Shown piece after piece: positions 60,414 to 60,597 of a stretch of DNA of 60,597 bases. Every line of letters begins with the position of its first letter. Positions within the stretch are counted from its first letter, which is position 1. The notes under the pieces are model-generated. The model did no database searches. It saw only the letters and a program-made list of their open reading frames with translations, and was not told where the DNA came from. The position numbers and the translations under genes were made by a program. Source of the stretch: Bacteroidales bacterium (GTDB taxonomy: Bacteria; Bacteroidota; Bacteroidia; Bacteroidales; ML635J-15); contig JAQIBY010000043.1 in NCBI GenBank assembly GCA_027858835.1, positions 1 through 60,597 on the forward strand. The letters are read 5' to 3'.

Positions 60414-60453
60414 GTTAGAGGTTTCCGTCTTCACTGCGTTACGCCGGACAAGT
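60414..60453 (+). repeat. Intergenic repeat, copy 2 (inverted copy at 36143-36185)
   Basis: GTTAGAGGTTTCCGTCTTCACTG then CGTTACGCCGGACAAGT is the reverse complement of the 36143 element with few mismatches. It is flanked here by tandem GTTAGAGG units (60400-60475), which may be part of a longer family element. Confidence 0.75.
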
Positions 60454-60597
60454 TCAGTTAGAGGTTAGAGGTTAGTCAATGTCAATGCCTGAATAGGGTT
60501 GACCGTTTAAAACTATTTACTAATTATGTTTTTACACATTAAATTCTGACTATACTTAATTTGTTTTGTTGTCATCTTTAATAATTTAACATTCCTA

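Overview
The window looks like chromosomal DNA of a Bacteroidota bacterium, most likely class Bacteroidia. The evidence is AT-rich intergenic DNA, promoters of the TTG / TAnnTTTG type, general scarcity of Shine-Dalgarno sequences, two or three secreted proteins with C-terminal type IX secretion sorting domains, a GWxTD-domain protein and a Bacteroidota-type AMP nucleosidase. A sensory-type [FeFe] hydrogenase operon suggests a fermentative or at least partly anaerobic lifestyle. An iron-sulfur photolyase suggests that light is met at some point. No rRNA, CRISPR array, prophage or intact insertion sequence is visible; the window is mostly core genome with small intergenic repeats.

Layout. 1-1.1 kb: the rpsF-rpsR-rplI operon on the minus strand, with perfect AGGAGG sites before rpsR and rplI. 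1.3-1.6 kb: two tandem leucine-type tRNA genes; the second carries a GUG (histidine) anticodon in a leucine tRNA body. 2-6 kb: dnaX, miaA, a Yip1-like membrane protein and smpB, followed by a duplicated smpB tail inside an array of palindromes. 6.5-12 kb: an AAA/DUF4143 ATPase, a LOG-family protein, a probable pseudokinase paired with a GWxTD protein, and an inositol-monophosphatase-like enzyme. 12-17 kb: mtaB, uvrA and a lytic transglycosylase. 17-25 kb: an exopolysaccharide cluster (WecA/TagO-like initiating transferase, Wzc-like tyrosine kinase with a YG-repeat tail, Wza-like lipoprotein, glycosyltransferase, asnB). 25-34.7 kb: a secreted C1 peptidase, tex, a DEAD-box helicase, a candidate structured RNA, a small acidic protein, an HSDR_N nuclease-like protein, AMP nucleosidase, an M64 peptidase and an MscS channel. 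34.7-44 kb: rmlD, a HEAT-like protein, an acyl-CoA synthetase, a secreted GLUG protein, a TonB-like protein, lgt, a C69 dipeptidase and rplS. 44-47.6 kb: a three-gene hydrogen-sensing operon ([2Fe-2S] protein, [FeFe] hydrogenase-PAS, PP2C phosphatase). 47.7-52.2 kb: an ammonium transporter, a TorF-like porin and a NarXL-type two-component system. 52.3-60.6 kb: two secreted sorting-domain proteins, a flavinylated-protein/porin pair, a small beta-barrel protein and the FeS photolyase.

How the genes work together. The polysaccharide genes form one directional minus-strand block from asnB to the lytic transglycosylase, with close spacing and start/stop overlaps. The hydrogenase operon has the arrangement of an H2-dependent signalling unit rather than a catabolic hydrogenase. 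Amt and the TorF-like protein form a nutrient uptake pair. The FMN-binding protein and porin form a candidate extracytoplasmic redox pair. The observations most worth checking are the GUG-anticodon leucine tRNA, the Shine-Dalgarno sites of rpsR and rplI, the pseudokinase/GWxTD pair, the hydrogenase sensor operon and the structured intergenic RNA near 30.2 kb.
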